Shown here in pieces: positions 1-10,430 of a stretch of DNA of 64,000 nt. A program made the translations under genes and the position numbers. The first letter of the stretch is position 1, and every line of letters begins with the position of its first letter. Source of the stretch: Tigriopus japonicus (Eukaryota > Arthropoda > Copepoda > Harpacticoida > Harpacticidae). Location of the stretch: assembly GCA_010645155.1 (NCBI GenBank), contig JAAGOF010000096.1, positions 600,603-664,602 of the forward strand. Reading direction: 5' to 3'. The notes beneath the pieces were generated by a model that saw only the letters and a list, made by a program, of their open reading frames with translations, was not told the origin of the DNA and searched no databases.

Positions 1-62
1 CATTCTAGCTGAAGGAAGGAGAAATACTTGGAACATTGAGAAAATACATTCAAAACACTCAC

Positions 63-113
63 TGGCTCTGCCCACTAGTTGAATAGCACGGACACCCTTT
101 CGAAATGTAGCCA
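63..113 (-). CDS. slo: slo exon N: small 51-nt exon of the RCK1-RCK2 linker
   Basis: This 51-nt exon encodes [17 protein letters not shown], an alternative linker segment known in arthropod Slo after KCKCKN. A CAG acceptor precedes it and GTGAGT follows. Being a multiple of three and in the linker, it may be optional. The remaining exons are off the left edge. Confidence 0.85.
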
Positions 114-3100
114 CTGAGGAGAGCATAAAACACAAACAATCGGAAAATCACGCACAAACCAGATCCCACAAGTTCAAAGAAACTAATAATGAAACTCTCA
201 AAATGCCATGGTTATATCTAGAGGATAAGCGGTTATTCCAAATTGAAAAATAAACCCCAAATTGGTTAGACTTTTTCAAAAGCAGTTACCCCCATTAATT
301 TTTCCATCAGAAGTGACATGGCGAGCAATTTGATTGCTTTTTAGAACAGAAGACACTAAAATCCCACCAATCACTGAAGGGAACATAAAAGTCAAAATCA
401 ACATAAAAAAGATTGAATATAAATACGTCAAAAAACTTACAGTTTTTGCACTTGCACTTCTTTATCATGGATTCATCCTTAATGTCCTCATGACAAGCTT
501 TGCAATAGAACCAGGCTCTGTGGAACATAAAATTAATCATGGTTATCCTTAGATATAAAATTGCAATAAATTTGAAAACAGGATTTACCTCTTTACTTCT
601 TCAGCTGACTGAGCAATGAAGAATCCCACCGTGTTTGAGGGTAACTTGGTTCCTCGGGGATTAATGGAAATCTTGTTGTCACTGCTATCCTCTGCTTTGA
701 CTTCAATGGACAAGAGCAGCAATTTCAGCTTGACAAAGCACAACCTGTCGACCATAAAAGTGGCAATTAAACCCAACGGAGAGAGTTAACCACAAGTTAT
801 TGCAAATTACTCAGAGGCTTGCGAAAAAGTCATTCCAGTGAAGGTTGGTGACAAGGTCTCTGTGTACATTTCACATCCAGTCCCTTGAAGGTAATCATTT
901 TGCCACTGGAGTGTGTCTGGGCTCTGGAGAAAAGGTGTAATTTGGGGCATAACCAAACTCTTTCATATTATTATGCTTCTGTTGCCCTTACTGTTTTGAA
1001 TGAACGCATGGCAAACAAATTGGCCATCATTGTACTAAAACCTGGCGCCAGACAAGATTGGGCAATGAAACCCAATTTCAGTTCAGCCAGGCAAATCACA
1101 TCATCACCCCGTTTCCAATCCCAACTTGGAATGTTCAGAAGATAAGCCTGAAAAAAAGTCTCATTAAAGTATCAAATAGAGGATTTGAAGAATATTTCCA
1201 TTACCTTGTTGTGGTACTGCATCAACTGGATAATGACACGAATGTCATCCGAGTAGTTCTTAATTGAAATGACCCTCATGATATTAGCCGCATCTTCTGC
1301 ATCAGGATCTTGACAATACTTATTGGCCAAAACCAGGCAAGCGTCAGCCTCATGAACCTAAAGTTATTGAATGGAAATGTTAGTTTGAGGAAATAAAAAA
1401 TCAATGTTTCAATGGAGTTCTGGTGGGTGGGTGGATGGATGGATGGAAAATAAATGAGCTGAAGGAGCTCAGTGGGACCTGAAAACATCCTACCTTAATC
1501 CTCTGCAAATCAGGGGTGCTCATGATAGATCCCTGATAGAATTTGACAGTGGTGAAATGCCGCTTGAAGAGTCCCTCAAGCTCCAAATCCGGAGGCTTCC
1601 TGCATGACCACCACAAGGGCAATTTTAGGATGGCCAAGAGGTTCCAAGGCGAGTTTTAGTAGCAGAGTAGTAATGGTAGTGGTGGTGGTAGTAGTAGTAG
1701 TAGCAGTAAGGAAGTGGGAAAGGGAATTCAAAGAATAGAAAAAATGTGAGACAAATCAGTGTTAGAATCCAGGGACGTCAGGCAGCAACTATTTGTAATG
1801 TATGGAATTAGTAACAAGTCAACAACTAGAAAACGTTCTGCCCCAAATATCTTCTGGTCTCAATAATTTGCTCGATAAAAATGTAAAGCTAATCAAATCA
1901 TTAGGCAAACTAAAAAAAGTGGTTTGAGTTTTCTTGTTTTCCTGTTTCTTATGGGTGAGTTCAATTTCAAAAATAAGATAATCACAAGGCATTTGGGACA
2001 AAGTGCAATTGCTGATGTCGCTTTACGAGTCAAAGAAAGTGATCGATCTTGCTCGCTTCAACTCCGGGTCTGGAATTTGATCTAATAGCGATGGAGGAGA
2101 CTGATGGATTGGTCATTCTGGTGAGTTCAAGCACGCAACGAGATCGTAAATTGGGCGCACTAATTGCAATTCAATCAGGCAGTAAGTCGTATTGGTGCTC
2201 ACTCTCCATGGCAATGTAACAAGGATAACTAAAAACCATGATTAGCTACGTGCCACATAAGAAGCTGAGAAATGCTGTGATAATGCCAAAAATTGGTCGC
2301 AAAGTAGAAGAGATTTTAAAGACGGGCTTAGAAAAGCGGAATTCTGTGTTCATTCTCAAAGTCTTTAGTAGTCGAAAAGCAAAGTAAACTAGGACGCAAA
2401 ATTGGGAAAAGAGGTACTGTATGAAATTGAATCCAAACTCATGGAAGGAAATAAATCTTGTTGTCAAGCAAACAGATCATGAGAAAAATGGAAGAGAGAT
2501 AGAGAGAGTAAAGGAGAAGGCGTGATGATATACCGGTGGTTTCAGTGAAAGTTGTTGTGATAGTAGTAGTTGAAATTTTAGTTCGAGTTAGATAAATTGA
2601 AAATGATGCTCATTCGCTCAGGGTGAATCAGGAAATTTAGAACGGGCCAAACTCAAGGGTTAAGAATGGTTGTTTGCGGTTAAGTGAACAGGGGAGCAAG
2701 AAAAACGGACCACACCCCGATTTTCAGTTACCTTGGCCCTTTCCAGATCCATGGCATTCATAAGGGATCCCTGAAAATACTTGACTCGGGTGTGCTGGCG
2801 TTTGAGAAGGCCTTCAAACTCAAGATCAGGATCCGCTCTGGAATTAATCAAGCGTTGGCCAAGAGTTCATCAAGAAAACAAGTCATCCCTAAACCATTGC
2901 ATCTTTTTTAACCAAGCACGACACTTTGGGTAAGTGGCAAGTGCACACACTTCAAATCCCTGGGGGTTGCGTGAACAGACACACAACAAACCGCAACATT
3001 TGTTGATCAAATACAAAGGAAGAAACGTGTCTGGCACTAACAATGGTCAACAAGAAACAAGGAGGAGAGAAACAGGAAAAGGAACCGAAGAGTTGAAATG

Positions 3101-6100
3101 AAACACATTTATGGTACATCCTTTAGTGGGCATATCTTTGGGCAGGTGGATGAAAATGTTGAAGAAAAGCAAATAATATTGCCATGGACAGTTGAATGAC
3201 CTTCTTTGACATTTCTGAATCATTTTCTTTGGTTTTGTCACAATGCCATAAGTTCAAATATCTGATATACCAACGTTTCCGAAGGTCTTGTACCATGGCA
3301 CATATTATCTTACCTGTGTAAGAACACCACCTCGACATCAACATCCTCTCGATCTTCATGAAGAAAGTCTTTCAGAAAGTGTGACACAGACTCATAGGTG
3401 ATATGTCCACACACCACAATATGCCTAAAATTGTGAATATTTCATTAATTTAGCCCGTAGATTTTTTCGCCAAAGAGAACCACCTAGTGAAAAAGATGCA
3501 AAACAAACGGTCAGCAAAGAACCATGCAGAGCAAAAGAAGGCTAGATTTTGGCTGAGAGGTGAAAAAAAACAAGTTTCTTTACTTTTTGAACAACTTGAC
3601 CCTGAAAGATAATTCAGTTCATGTTGAAACCAATGTGAAAATATCTTTGACTTGCCATAATGATAATAATACTCATTGAGGTTTAGCAAACTGTGATTGA
3701 AAGTTGAAAGCTCTCCCAACCTCCAACAAAGACGTTGTTGGGCAAGGAGTCCGTTGAAAGGAAGTGCCATTTTAATGATGAAAATATGCCTGAAATAATG
3801 AAACTTCAAAATATGTCTTTGAACCCTTTTTAGGCAGCTCCTTCATGCACATAATCACTTTGATTTTGAGAGGCAATTTGTAACCAAATCTTCGGTGCCA
3901 AAAAATGTTGCGGGTTGCGCTTAATTAAAGGAGCTCACAGTTAATTGTTTGATATTCCTTAACCCAATCAACGGAGAGCAAACAAAAAAACTGACTCAAA
4001 ATTTGATACTTCACCAAATCATCCAAAATCTAGCTCTCTTGATTCTGGTCAAAATGGAAAAGTACCTTCACATTTAGGCTACAATGCAAGGACTAATCAT
4101 TAATTATGATTTTCTTTCAGGGAAGTAACGACGGCGTGCACAGTTTAAATGCCATGCAAACAGTCCAAAGGGACATCAACAAAAAGTTGTTAGAACTCAT
4201 ATTTGGTCAAAGGACCAAAACTGTGTGTTAAAAAATGAAGAGCTAAGAACGGTAAAACTCAAGATGAGAGTTGATGAAGAAGACAGCTTAAGACGTGATA
4301 CCTAGATTGAAACATGGTTCCAACATCTATTGTGATTTGCAGTGGTGTAGTAAAGTGAACCTTAAAACAAGAGGCCAAAAAGTACGAGGAGTCAAAGGGG
4401 AAACACCTTTTTTGTTGGGGTTGATTTACAGGTAGAAAAAGACACAATGAGAGGTCTTATGAAGTAGTAGTTCTTGGCCTAAGATTGGATTTTGAGGGTA
4501 TAGAAACCAATAGAAAACTCAAAATGAACGGTTAGAAAAATCGAACACATCAAAAAAAACTCCAGTGAAAAGTGGTGGAAATGACGACTTGTGTTTGGTT
4601 TGTTCTGTTTTGGTCTTTATACGTGCCTTCGTCCCCGCTCATTCTTATAGGTCCCACCATATTTTGGTCGGGTACCAATGAGATCTATGATTTCTGGGAT
4701 GCAAGATGCAAACAAGGCCTGTATTGGAAAGAGGAAGAGAACGATCATTACCAATGTGGGAGGAACGTCATTTAAGGTAGTTTTTGCCCTTCAAAGGGCT
4801 CAAGTGCACTCTCAATGTTGGTTTTGTTAACGCTGATACTAAACGATGACCTTGAGCTGCTTCTCTCATCAGGGGGGTTTGATAAATAAAATGATAAAAA
4901 TCGATAACTTCAAGTTTGGTATGCTGTGTGGAACGTAAATTGAAAAGGAGTCCTGAAGTCGAAAATCAAGACCATGGTAAGATAATACTGTATACACTAG
5001 AAGGTTGAAGAGGAAATAATGGAGGGACGATTTGTATCTAAAGATCACGGAGTAATGGACTTCAGCACAGACATCAGGGATGGATGGAAACAAGGGTCGG
5101 ATTGTAAAAAAGCTTGAATGCAAAAGGCCCAATCTTTTCATTCTTTGGGGAAGATTTGCCAATCGTTGCTGATATATCCAAGTTAGAATTTGAACGAAAG
5201 CAGCCAACTCGTGGACTTCTCGAATCCTGGAGTGGACAACTTGGAGCAAGGTAAGAGGTTGCAAATCGAAGGGGATATATTGTGGAAAGAATAAAACGAA
5301 TAAGTTAAGGTACAGGAGGAATAATGCTGCCCATTGCGTCATGAAAACCTTAACCGCTGTACTGAACAGTACTAGCTAATATGTCAAACAAAAAGTTTTA
5401 ATGGGAGTCAGATAAAGTTGCAACACAGTAACAGGAAACTGTAGCAAATAAGGGCAAGAGTTAGTTTGGGTTACGTGCCTTCGACCCCTGTCATTGACAT
5501 AGGTGCCACTATACTTTGGAAAAGTTTTCACGATATCAATAATCTCTGGGATGCTCCCCGCAAACAGTGCCTAAGGTGATGATAGTAGTGTGGGGAAAAA
5601 TGAGAAAGACTTTTGAAGACACTGTGGAACCACCTTCTTAAACATATGGCTTAGCCATCATTGTGTGAGAGGAAGTCAATTCAAATATGGTATAGGGATT
5701 ACTTACAAGTCCAACCAGTAGAAAAAGAACCTGAAAGCCTCTGCCAATGGATGTGACACAGTAAATGTCCCCATAGCCTACTGTGGACATGGTAACCATG
5801 AGAAAGTACACACAATCCCAGTAGGACAGCTTTTGTCCATTAGTGAAATCCGGGGGATCTCCAGAATTCTCCAGCTGTAAGGGGCGCAAAGGCAAGAGAG
5901 AAACACAGAGATAGAGAGAGAGAGAGACAGTTTAACAAAGAAGCCCTTGAACTTGTAGAAAGAAAAATCAAAGCTGACCCAAATGGTTGGCCACACTAGC
6001 TCAAGCTTTTCATTTGGTTGACAAGGCCCCAAAGAAAGAGAGAGAGAAAAAAGGCACAGGCACTCAGGCAGGCCAAACATCATTAGTTTGAAAGTGTAGT

Positions 6101-9100
6101 TAGTTGATTAGGTGCCAAGGAGGCAGGAGTTCAGCATTTAGAAACAATTGCAAGACCCACTTACCAAGCCCACACCCAGAAAGAGAATTTGAAAGACCCT
6201 TCCAATTGAGGTGGAACAAACAATGTCTCCATACCCTACTGTAGACATGGTGACCATGAGAAAATACACACATTCCCAGTAGCCGAGTTCATGCACATTG
6301 CTAAAGTCAGGTGGATCGCCGCTATTCTCAAGCTAAAATTGAAAACAGTGGCCAAAACACTCCAGTGATAAAGGATTCCTGTGGATGGGATGACATCCTC
6401 TGCTGATGCTGAACACAAGAATGTCTTCATTGCTTTCATGTCCCCACAAAACTGCCAATGTCATCCGCTTTGTCCATGCCTTGTGCCCAACACCAGCAGA
6501 CATTCACTACATCAAAAATGTGAAATTAACAAAGAGAGAAGAGAGAAATCATGCTCACCATGCACCCTAAGACATTCAGATTAAGTGAACAAGAACCAAT
6601 CTTACATTATTTTGTGGTAAAAAAATCTGTTTTGCAAAGTTTGTGTACACTGTTGTGAAAATACGGAAACAGATGCAGGCACTTACCAAGCCCCCCAGCA
6701 AGAAGCCAACAAGGGCCATTTTTCCCAAGATGGTGGTGCAGACTACGTCGCCAAAGCCTACAGTGCTCATTGTCACCATAAGAAAATACATACAAGTCCA
6801 GTAGCTGACATTGTGAGGATCCGAGAAATCTGGTGGGTTTCCAGAGTTCTCTAGCTAGAGGGAGCACAGGATGAAGGTAAATAGACACAAACAATGGTAC
6901 AAAGGTTGACTACTCAGAGCATATAATTACTGGATGATTTATAAAATGATGCACCAACAGGAATCAAAGTAAAGACAAGGATAAGTCAACAAAGGATACG
7001 TTACAGAATGCCACTAAAGGCCATGTTACTTTAATGAAAAATCTATGGAACATTTACTACTTAAGTTAATCCTTGAGACTTGAGGGGAAACGTCCAGCCC
7101 GGCCCAGGTTTGTTTAGGAGTCTGTTGACTCTTATCTGATCCTGTTAGTGCAACATTGTATCATCGGGTGAAGACTACATAGAAAGATAAAAGACTTAAA
7201 GTCATGCGCAAAGCTACAGTTTATGCAGGATCATTGCCACACATTTCAGGGTTTCTAGTTTTGATAGACCAAAGGAGGTTGCAACCAAAATTAAGTATTA
7301 AAAACAAATCACCTTATTGTGCCTGTAAAGACATTGACAGCTGCAATTCAGCTAACATTGTAGAAGAATGTTTAGTATATTTTATCATTAGAAGAGAAAT
7401 TTCCGTTTTTTATTGTTTTGGACAAGCTTCAGCGCTCCCTAAGGTACATAAAGATCATTTGCCATTTAATAAGGGAAAAACAAAGGAAATATCAAACAGA
7501 AAAGAAGAAAACTAAAACATGCCAGTATGAAAAGTCAGGTTGAGGAGAGCCTGAGTCCTCTTTTGGTCTATCATTAGTTTCAAGGGGTTTCTAATGGATT
7601 GACAGGACAATATTTATCTAAGAGCCTACTAGAATGTCTGTCTCATTCCATCCGAGCAAGTCTCATTATCTCTCTTGGCCTTTTGGGTGCATCACTAAAT
7701 GTGGTAGTAGGTGCGTGTGGCATTCAATAACTACAGACGACATTAAAGCAATACCAGGTTATAAGGGTTCTGTGTGAATTGTGCATTTTGAGAGAGCTCT
7801 CATTTGTCTGTCTTTCCTCGTTCTCTTTTGTTTGTTGGGTAATTGGTAGAATGGGTTACTGTTTTGGCTGCAGTTAAGAACAGGTCAATCGGAAGTGGAT
7901 CAAGCTTTTGCACACCATTAATGATTTCTCTCGTCTCTTTCTGATCTGGCATTTGGATCTCAAGATATCTTTACTGGGCCGTTTTCCTTTTCAAATCAAT
8001 ACTGTCAAAACAAACAGAGGAGTCCAGACTCACCAAATGAATGATGCCGGCTGCTGTCAGCCAAACAGAAATGAAGATCGAGATCAGCTGAGCTAATCGA
8101 ATGGATGTGGAAGTCTTGAGGATATTCAAGTATTGAAGGATGTCTGGAACTGTCATGAGGCGCAAAGCTCTGAGGAATCGGAGGCCTGAAATATCACGTA
8201 CATTTTTGATTATTGCTCAGTTCTCAAAGGATGTATTCTCGATCAAACGAAATATTACCGATCCACGTCCGATCCAAGTAGATCGATACAAATGAAGGCG
8301 GGATGGTGAAGTAGTCCACGAACGAGTACACCTCCAACATGAACCAAAACTTGTCACTGGCTGCGATGAACTGTGTACGCAAAATAAGATTGTGATCACG
8401 TGACAAAAAAGAACACCTGCTTCTGATACCAAAGCATTACCCGTATAAAAAAGTAGACCATGAAGAAAATATTAAAGGCCAAGTCGATTTGTTGGGTGGT
8501 GTTAACGTTCCAAGGTGTACATTTTTCGACGCCTTCACTGGAGGCATCGATAAAGTAGATGATCAGGGACGCAATAGACAAAATGAACACAAGGCACACC
8601 TAAGAAGAGGAAGGAAGTGCATTGTTTTTCCTGTAACCTTCACATCTCTCCAGTGATCACTCCAAGAGACCCTATTTCAGTTTCAGAGACATGTGTTAAC
8701 TAATACAACAACGTACTAATAACAACGTGCTAACTAGACGTGTTTTTGAGAAACGCAAGTTTTGTATTCACAGAGTAATACAAGGAGACACTGACTTGAG
8801 TGTGCTTTTGTTCCCTTGTCGTCAAGGGAGTTCAATCTGAGTGATTGGAAAGGTTGAAAAGAGGCCCCCAAAAGAGGCTTACAGCCAATCAGGTTTGCCA
8901 AATCTCATAACGTAATCAATCCCCGTCAGTCTCTGAAACTTAATTAGGGTCTGTTCCTACTCACCAAAATTCGTCCCGTTCCGGTTTGACCAGAAATCAG
9001 TTCTCCGGCCCAATCCTTAGCCTCGGACATGAAATCCCCATCGCTGAGACCCGCATCCGGGTTTTGTCCTTGGAGACGCAGTTTCTTGGCCTCATCCTCG

Positions 9101-9324
9101 GCTCTCCGCATTTCCGCCTGTGAGTAATCGTCCTCGTCCTTCTTGCAGCACATGGCCACAAAGGCACGGACAATGAGGACGGAAAAGACTCCCATGAGGA
9201 AGGTGAAGATGCTGGAGAGAAGGAAGCACCACCACTTTCGCTCCTTGAGACACTCCTCATCCGAGAGGATGGTCATCTCTCCGGGCATGGAGGTCTCCAG
9301 GATGTGCGGGGGTGTGGTGGCCAT
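63..9324 (-). CDS. slo: Slowpoke/BK calcium-activated potassium channel alpha subunit, 5' part, multi-exon
   Basis: This is the pore-forming subunit of the large-conductance Ca2+- and voltage-gated K+ channel of the plasma membrane. Translated exons give, in order, an N-terminal segment with S0, S1-S2, S3, the S4 voltage sensor and S5, the pore/S6, the post-S6 linker and most of the RCK1 Ca2+-sensing domain, matching arthropod Slo almost without gaps. All phases join: one exon from each cluster gives 1966 nt, about 655 residues. The ATG at 9324 has a strong context (A at -3, G at +4); the frame upstream of it has no ATG before the stop. The RCK2 domain and Ca2+ bowl must lie beyond base 1. 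Three exon positions are duplicated in tandem (pore x3, linker x2, RCK1 x2), which implies mutually exclusive splicing. Family identity is very sure; the splicing pattern is inferred. Confidence 0.96.
441..517 (-). CDS. slo: slo exon M: cysteine-rich segment after RCK1
   Basis: This 77-nt exon encodes [20 protein letters not shown] and then CKCKN, the conserved cysteine motif that in vertebrate BK binds haem (CKACH). It leaves in phase 1 with donor GTAAGT. Confidence 0.95.
589..744 (-). CDS. slo: slo exon L: end of RCK1
   Basis: This 156-nt exon completes a glutamate codon and encodes [16 protein letters not shown], a variable acidic stretch, then [19 protein letters not shown] and AQSAEEVK. 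Phase 2 in the last codon joins exon M. Confidence 0.95.
811..923 (-). CDS. slo: slo exon K: RCK1
   Basis: This 113-nt exon encodes [20 protein letters not shown], then [17 protein letters not shown], leaving in phase 2. It supplies the [10 protein letters not shown] motif typical of Slo. The donor is GTAATT. Confidence 0.93.
992..1147 (-). CDS. slo: slo exon J: RCK1
   Basis: This exon has 52 codons, phase 0-0: [20 protein letters not shown], then the [20 protein letters not shown] block, ending FAMRSFKT. The donor is GTAAGG. Confidence 0.96.
1205..1357 (-). CDS. slo: slo exon I: RCK1
   Basis: This exon has 51 codons, phase 0-0: [20 protein letters not shown], then the invariant [18 protein letters not shown] segment, ending in MQYHNK. 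The donor is GTAATG. It is nearly identical to known arthropod Slo. Confidence 0.96.
1400..1720. repeat. Microsatellites in slo introns
   Basis: A GGTG/GATG tetranucleotide run lies at about 1419-1446 and an imperfect TAG/GTG trinucleotide run at about 1663-1705. They flank exon H2 on both sides. A further GA-rich run lies at about 5903-5932, next to pore exon E3. Confidence 0.7.
1494..1599 (-). CDS. slo: slo alternative RCK1 exon H2
   Basis: This 106-nt exon has the same phases as H1. It encodes [19 protein letters not shown] and then [16 protein letters not shown], much closer to the standard arthropod sequence. Its acceptor is CAG and its donor GTAGGA. With H1 it forms a second mutually exclusive pair in the Ca2+-sensing module. 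Confidence 0.94.
2732..2837 (-). CDS. slo: slo alternative RCK1 exon H1
   Basis: This 106-nt exon enters in phase 2 and leaves in phase 0. It encodes [19 protein letters not shown] and then [16 protein letters not shown]. It is clearly the same exon as H2 but diverged at many positions. Acceptor CAG and donor GTAACT are intact, and the frame joins G and I. Confidence 0.92.
3314..3424 (-). CDS. slo: slo exon G: start of RCK1, Ca2+-site aspartates
   Basis: This 111-nt exon encodes [16 protein letters not shown] and then [17 protein letters not shown]. The two aspartates five residues apart in DFLHED match the RCK1 Ca2+-sensing pair known from vertebrate BK (Asp362/Asp367 in human numbering). 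The donor is GTAAGA. Only one copy is visible. Confidence 0.94.
4627..4718 (-). CDS. slo: slo alternative post-S6 linker exon F2
   Basis: This second copy of the post-S6 exon has the same 92-nt length and phase as F1. It encodes [14 protein letters not shown], then a linker containing [14 protein letters not shown], nearer to the insect sequence. It has the same GCACGT donor context as F1, so the unusual donor predates the duplication or is under constraint. Confidence 0.88.
5479..5570 (-). CDS. slo: slo alternative post-S6 linker exon F1
   Basis: It encodes [14 protein letters not shown] followed by the linker to RCK1 and continues the pore exons in phase 0. To join exon G in frame it must end after CGAAG, with a GC donor (GCACGT). 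A GT donor 4 nt downstream exists but shifts the frame. It differs from F2 mainly after SIPEI. Confidence 0.88.
5707..5874 (-). CDS. slo: slo alternative pore/S6 exon E3
   Basis: This is the third copy of the pore exon, 168 nt, phase 0-0, with a TVGYGD filter. It is the copy closest to ordinary arthropod Slo (GDIYC after the filter, LFLLVGL at the end of S6). Splice sites are AG and GTAAGT. A GA-rich microsatellite lies just upstream in the intron. Confidence 0.94.
6165..6332 (-). CDS. slo: slo alternative pore/S6 exon E2
   Basis: This is the second copy of the pore exon, 168 nt, phase 0-0, with a canonical TVGYGD filter and a distinct turret ([11 protein letters not shown]) and S6 ([13 protein letters not shown]). 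It is flanked by AG and GTAAGT. The frame is open throughout and the conserved residues are kept, so it is probably a functional alternative exon, not a relic. Confidence 0.93.
6687..6854 (-). CDS. slo: slo alternative pore/S6 exon E1 (GFG filter)
   Basis: This is the first of three tandem 168-nt phase 0-0 exons, each encoding the LENSG turret, pore helix, selectivity filter and S6. Here the filter reads TVGFGD rather than the usual TVGYGD, and S6 ([14 protein letters not shown]) differs most from the family. Consensus AG and GTAAGT sites flank it. Equal length and phase with E2 and E3 mean only one copy can be used without duplicating the pore. Confidence 0.93.
8034..8185 (-). CDS. slo: slo exon D: S4 voltage sensor and S5
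   Basis: This 152-nt exon completes the split glycine codon and encodes the S4 arginines ([19 protein letters not shown]), then S5 ending AAGIIHL. It ends in phase 0, which all three downstream pore exons require. Confidence 0.95.
8259..8370 (-). CDS. slo: slo exon C: S3
   Basis: This 112-nt exon starts [17 protein letters not shown] and ends in phase 1 within the glycine codon of the TWIG segment. It covers the S2-S3 linker and S3. The flanking AG and GTAATA sites fit. Confidence 0.94.
8441..8599 (-). CDS. slo: slo exon B: S1 and S2
   Basis: This exon has 53 codons, phase 0 at both ends. It encodes S1 ([18 protein letters not shown]), the extracellular loop, then S2 ending [10 protein letters not shown] polypyrimidine tract and AG precede it, and the donor is GTAATG. 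Confidence 0.94.
8965..9324 (-). CDS. slo: slo exon A: N-terminus and S0
   Basis: This first coding exon has 120 codons (phase 0 out) and starts [10 protein letters not shown]. The S0 helix follows the [13 protein letters not shown] stretch, and the exon ends with the conserved [19 protein letters not shown] segment. The donor GTGAGT directly follows the last codon. The extracellular N-terminus is shorter and different from the insect form, as is usual for this region. Confidence 0.95.
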
Positions 9325-10430
9325 CTTGGGTGGTGGGTGTCGAGAGTCAACCCATACACGAGAAACCACACGGTTTTTAGGTCATTTTTTGGCGTTGAGC
9401 GACACGAAGGACAGGGATCTGTATCGCTCGAATGCAGGAGTTAATTCCAGTCACTGATCAGGAACACAACGAACGAAGGAACGTCTTTTCATTTGGCTCT
9501 TTCGCACGGAACACCCTCGTTCCGTCCTTTCCTTTCACTCTCTGAACTTGCACAGCTCAACAACTTGCATGGACGGAGCAGCTATCCATGCACCCACCAT
9601 CCATTCCATTCGTTAGGGGGAAAGCCAATCTTGGCCTACTCGTGTGCCTGGAAAAAGATATCCTTCAAGAATGATCCAAAGTGTTCCCCAACTGGCCTCC
9701 CAACACGTGGCTGGTAGGGAACATTCAATAACTCAATCCCATATTTCTCCTATCCGAAGGAATATTCATCGTTTTACATTACGGGAGTTGTTCCAAACAA
9801 TTTACTCTCCCGTAGATCCATTGAGGTCCAAGGTATAAAATGGCAACCCTGACTAGCACCCACTTGGCTTGGTTTCTCTCTTTTTCGGACTCAAGGCTCA
9901 AGGGAGTCTCAAAGGATATACTGCACATCCTCGTTACTTCTTACCTCGTTACACGGGTTACTACCCGTGTACGTCTGTCGTGTACGCACTCAGGGAATAT
10001 TGGCACAACCGAGCTTTCCCCAAGTTTGCTCCGCCGAGGCCATGCAGACGCCCGAAGGGTTCTGTACAGTATCTCAGGAGGATGTCCTGAAAATCGATTT
10101 TCCCAGTCCAATTCAAACAAGAGCTTCCAGGGCAGGTAGGCTGCTGCAGCGGCCTCACGGAATTCAGCCCGTTCTATTGCATGCTTGGCGCCTGTCTGCC
10201 CAAATTGCTGGGAACTAGCTCACTCTCAAGAGGAACACGGAACACTTGTGGCAAGGCAACGTTTTCAGACAACCCGTCAACATCCTGGGATAGATTGATC
10301 ATTCATAACTCGGAAATGTTCTGTTTAACATCGCCAAACATCATCTGCTTTTTTGGCTTCTTCCATTTTCATAGAGGCAGAACAAAGACACCGTTGTTAA
10401 TTTGGACTCTATCTTGATGAGAGTTCTAGG
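9325..10430. other. Upstream region of slo; no recognisable gene
   Basis: This holds the 5' leader and probably the promoter of slo (minus strand). Several short overlapping open frames exist in all plus-strand frames at 9493-10417, but none resembles a known protein. A TATA-like GGTATAAAATGG sits on the plus strand at about 9832, pointing away from slo, with no credible gene behind it. Confidence 0.4.

Noticed and set aside
3450..3809. 119-codon minus-strand ORF in a slo intron
   Set aside because: Aromatic, low-complexity translation with no conserved motif; lies between exons F2 and G in an intron.
7204..7515. 103-codon ORF in slo intron
   Set aside because: No similarity and no codon bias; intronic between exons D and E1.
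9840..10417. Overlapping plus-strand ORFs behind a TATA-like sequence
   Set aside because: Open in several frames at once and none conserved; likely leader or promoter DNA of slo.
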